Part shown: positions 60,961-64,000 of the stretch, piece by piece
Position numbering within the stretch: position 1 is the stretch's first letter
Layout of the letters: each line of letters begins with the position of its first letter
NCBI RefSeq assembly: GCF_905475345.1
Contig: NC_066601.1
Location: 4,565,001 to 4,629,000 of the forward strand
Reading direction: 5' to 3'
Length of the DNA stretch: 64,000 nt
Origin: Vespula vulgaris
Taxonomy: Eukaryota > Arthropoda > Insecta > Hymenoptera > Vespidae
Translations under genes and position numbers: made by a program
The notes under the pieces: model-generated
The model's database searches: none
Seen by the model: only the letters and a program-made list of their open reading frames with translations
Told to the model about the DNA's origin: nothing

Positions 60961-63900
60961 GAAACGAACTGAAAGTTATTATTCTTTTTTCATTTTTTTT
61001 TGTTCCCCTCTTTATCCCAGTATCGATATTTAGTAATTTCACGGTCCCTCGTACGAATCGACGGACGGAAAATTTATTTTAGACGGACTAACGAGAAAGC
61101 AAACACGTGTACGTGCGTGTGTTTAGTTTATACGATGCAACGACGAACTTTTGCCAGCGACGAAATTTCCTCCACCCACGTGCATGGTTACCTACGCTCG
61201 AATCTCTTCCTAATGAATTTCACAGTAATGCGACTTTCCGAATGCGAAACTATCTTCGTTATATCGTAATACTTTACTTTAGAATATTTCGGAAGATACG
61301 CACTTCTTGTTCGTACACTCTCCGATTCGTCGGCGTTTTCGGCCGTTAAGATAATCGTGCTTGTTAGAAATTTTCTAAAAGGACAAAGATCTTTGACGCG
61401 GAGAGACCGCCTCGCGAGCTCTAACGTTAACGACGGAATAGTTGGTCTCAATTTCGAAACAATCACTTCCATCGTCCTTAATTCCTTTCTCTCGCCTTCC
61501 GCCGCGAAAAGCACGGATGCTTCCAACGTTAACAAATCTCGTTAACGCTCGTAATCATTAGAAATTTCTACGAACTTCCGCCTCGTGGAAATTGATTGAC
61601 AAGGTAACCTACGTGTGTACGTAACTATTAAAAACTTTTGGAAATGTATCGCGCCGTTGTAAATTAATCGCCCTACGTTTCTCTCGTCTATCTCGATTAA
61701 TTAATTATTAATCCACATCGATGCCCTTTCCTCTTCGACGCCGGTTTAACTTTTAAAAAAATATTGCCAGACATCCCGTTCGATCGTTTCCCACGTCTTG
61801 GCAAATATTTCGAACGTCACTTTAGGAAGCTCCGCGAGAAAGTTATGCAATACTACGAGCAAAGTTAATTCCTGTAATTTTAGTTATTCCATCTCGTCGA
61901 ACTTCCTTCGAACTTCGATTTTCTATTTATCTTATCGGATAGATCTCAGCCGGCGCGGCTTTCAATTAATACGAGCCAATATCGGAGTTGTTCTCTCAAC
62001 TTTTTGATACGAACACCTTACGGTGCATCTCGTTTCTCTTAATTAGCCGACGTTTAATTTATTACTTTCATACAGGAATTTTACGGGCACGGTTGAAAGC
62101 GTACTTTACTGTACGTTTACAGAAATGAATCTCTATTTTTTCTCTCTCCCTCCCTCCCTCCCTCTCTCCTCCTCTGAATCTGCGATTTTCATAAACGACC
62201 ACCATCTTCTTATGCATATTTAATCGATCATTCATCGATGATTCGTCGATACTCTCGCGTTAAGCCTTCCCATCGTTAACTCAAAGAAAGAAACTCGTGT
62301 TGTTCGGGTCGCTTCGATAAACGAACCCAAACCTCCGAGGGAGAATCTTCCCTCGGAGAGAGTCATCCACGAGCTAAGAAAATCAATCGAGCCCTGATAG
62401 AAAAGCAAAGAGATAGAAAGGTAGGAACGATCCGAAAGATGCATGGTGGTAATAACGTCTTCTCCAAGTTGTTTCCTCGATACAGAAAGAGCCAAGCTAG
62501 CTCTCGTTTTTGCTAAAGGGAGACTCCTTTCCTTTGTCGATCGTCGCTCATTCTAAACAGTTTCCGTTGGACGTTAGCGTCGTCCAAGATGCTCGAACGC
62601 TTTCCGATTCTTTAAAAAATACCAGCACCTCCTTTCGTAGCTCCCTCGTTTCTTTTTCTTCGTAGCTCGACGTTTCGACCTTTCCATTCGAATCGCTCAA
62701 CTTTGTGACTCGATCGTAATTCCGTCTATATACGTATCTATAAGCGTAAGTAAAGGTATACCTAAGTAATACTTTTTAGAAAATTTTTCCAAACCCTCTC
62801 ATCGTCTCATTACAGCTGGTAGAAACGCGAGCACGGATCGACTAAACGTTCTCGAGAACGTGCAACGTTTCTATTCAGTGTTCAAGGTCGATTACACATT
62901 ACCCTCCGTAGTTTCACGACCCACCCAGTGACGTGGGTCGGGTCGAGTTGATCGCAGACGTCTGCTCTCGTTAACGAGACTACTGATCGTACCTCGTAAT
63001 TCCCCGACGATCATTTCCGTCATTTTAAATTTCGTCTCGTTCGTACGGTCTTCTCAAATCGATTTCGCCGATCTGCGTAGATCTCTCGTGCTAATTGCTT
63101 CATAAGGACCCTATTTCGACGGATGGCACGTAATAAAGATACAATTTCTATTACCCGATCGGTTTTATTAGAAACGTTTCCAACGAGTACGTATCACATC
63201 GACCGATTATTACATCGTTCCTACTCGATATCTATTATATAAAATTCTTTGGAATTCGCCGACCTTGCGATATTTACCGTAAGGTGACCTCCGTCGGCGT
63301 TACCTATACATCCAATACGATATCGCGCTTGTAAACAGAGGAAAGAGATTCTCGGAAGCGAAGGTGATTAAGAGGAGAAGGACAGAAAACGAAAGATCGC
63401 GTACGCCGCAGAGGTTGATTACAAATCATTCGTACTTCGAAAGCCGAAGCGTCATCACGATAGTTTAATATTAACGTCCGACCGGTAACGAGTTACTACT
63501 GCGTCATTTCCGACGATGGAGCAACACGCTACTTCAAGAGTCCGACTTAAAATACGCACATTTGGATAGCCGATAACACACAGGTATTTAAAAGCGATTA
63601 AAACGTATCTCAATGCTTTCCTAACGCGAATACGACCGACGTAAGCACTCGTTGTGACTTAGAATTGCGTAATACCTATACAACGTAATTTCACGAACGA
63701 TTCTTAACGATCGTCCACGGCTATTGATATATTTGTTTTTTCTTTCTTTTATTATTATTTATTTTTTTTTTTTTTTTTAAGCGATCTAATCAAAATTTGA
63801 TGCAGCGAGATATTTTGTCGGAAATGTCGCGTGAATTTCGTTGCACCGAGATTTAGTATGTAATTTTCATCGGCATTAAAAATGAATTTATTTGTTTATT

Positions 63901-64000
63901 CACATCGTGCTTTCGAGCGGCACATCGACGCGAGCACGCAAATGTAGCGGTTCGTTGAACTCGTAGGTGAATATTACCGAGCGTGCTAAAAAAGAAGAAC
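60961..64000. other. Unique DNA; no gene recognised
   Basis: The most coding-like frame is 61357-61545 (62 codons), whose preceding TTGTTAG acceptor would also continue the GC-phase of the 59.8 kb exon, but support is weak. A good acceptor TCTCATTACAG is at 62815 but leads to a stop in that phase. A poly-T run is at 63763-63778. Confidence 0.35.

Overview
The window is animal genomic DNA, very probably from an insect and most likely a hymenopteran (bee, wasp or ant). The insect call rests on the one gene that can be recognised with certainty, whose protein is near-identical in style to insect Misshapen, and on its short spliced introns (92 to 121 bp). The hymenopteran call is an inference from the striking abundance of CpG (CGA, TCG, ACG and CGT everywhere) in otherwise AT-leaning DNA, together with dense dinucleotide microsatellites.

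Region 1 (1 to about 6,750, + strand) holds the 3' end of misshapen (msn), a Ste20/GCK-IV MAP4K. Five exons between 3689 and 5195 join without a frame break into 363 codons that carry the citron homology (CNH) domain and the C-terminus. The kinase domain lies upstream of the window. A further small exon candidate is at 1883-1973. The TGA stop is followed in the same frame by 181 further sense codons rich in His, Asn, Gln/Arg and Glu before a TAA at 5739. This is a candidate stop-codon readthrough extension, or a simple-repeat 3'UTR. AATAAA signals are at 5913 and 6720.

Region 2 (about 6,750 to 64,000) contains no gene I can name. Most of it is unique, CpG-rich non-coding DNA with many (CT)n/(GA)n, (GGAA)n, (TA)n, (ACC)n and (TTA)n tracts. 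Within it, a few places look like spliced exons of unrecognised genes on the + strand: 11542-11729 (a 35-codon ORF between good splice sites), 13143-13372 (two short exons open across a 98 bp intron), 35977-36127 (a 151 bp exon with both splice sites), and 59773-59924 (an exon-like frame ending in an Ala codon split by a GTAAGT donor).

Two non-microsatellite repeat systems stand out. One is a degenerate tandem duplication at 50972-51340, with a further decayed pair at 51414-51600. The other is a four-copy array at 55290-57245 whose units look like tandemly duplicated 24 to 27 nt microexons with decaying splice sites. A block at 60480-60960 is free of microsatellites and dense in homeodomain-type TAAT cores, so it is a good enhancer candidate lying just inside the putative intron after the 59.8 kb exon. 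No tRNA, rRNA, CRISPR array or intact transposon was seen.
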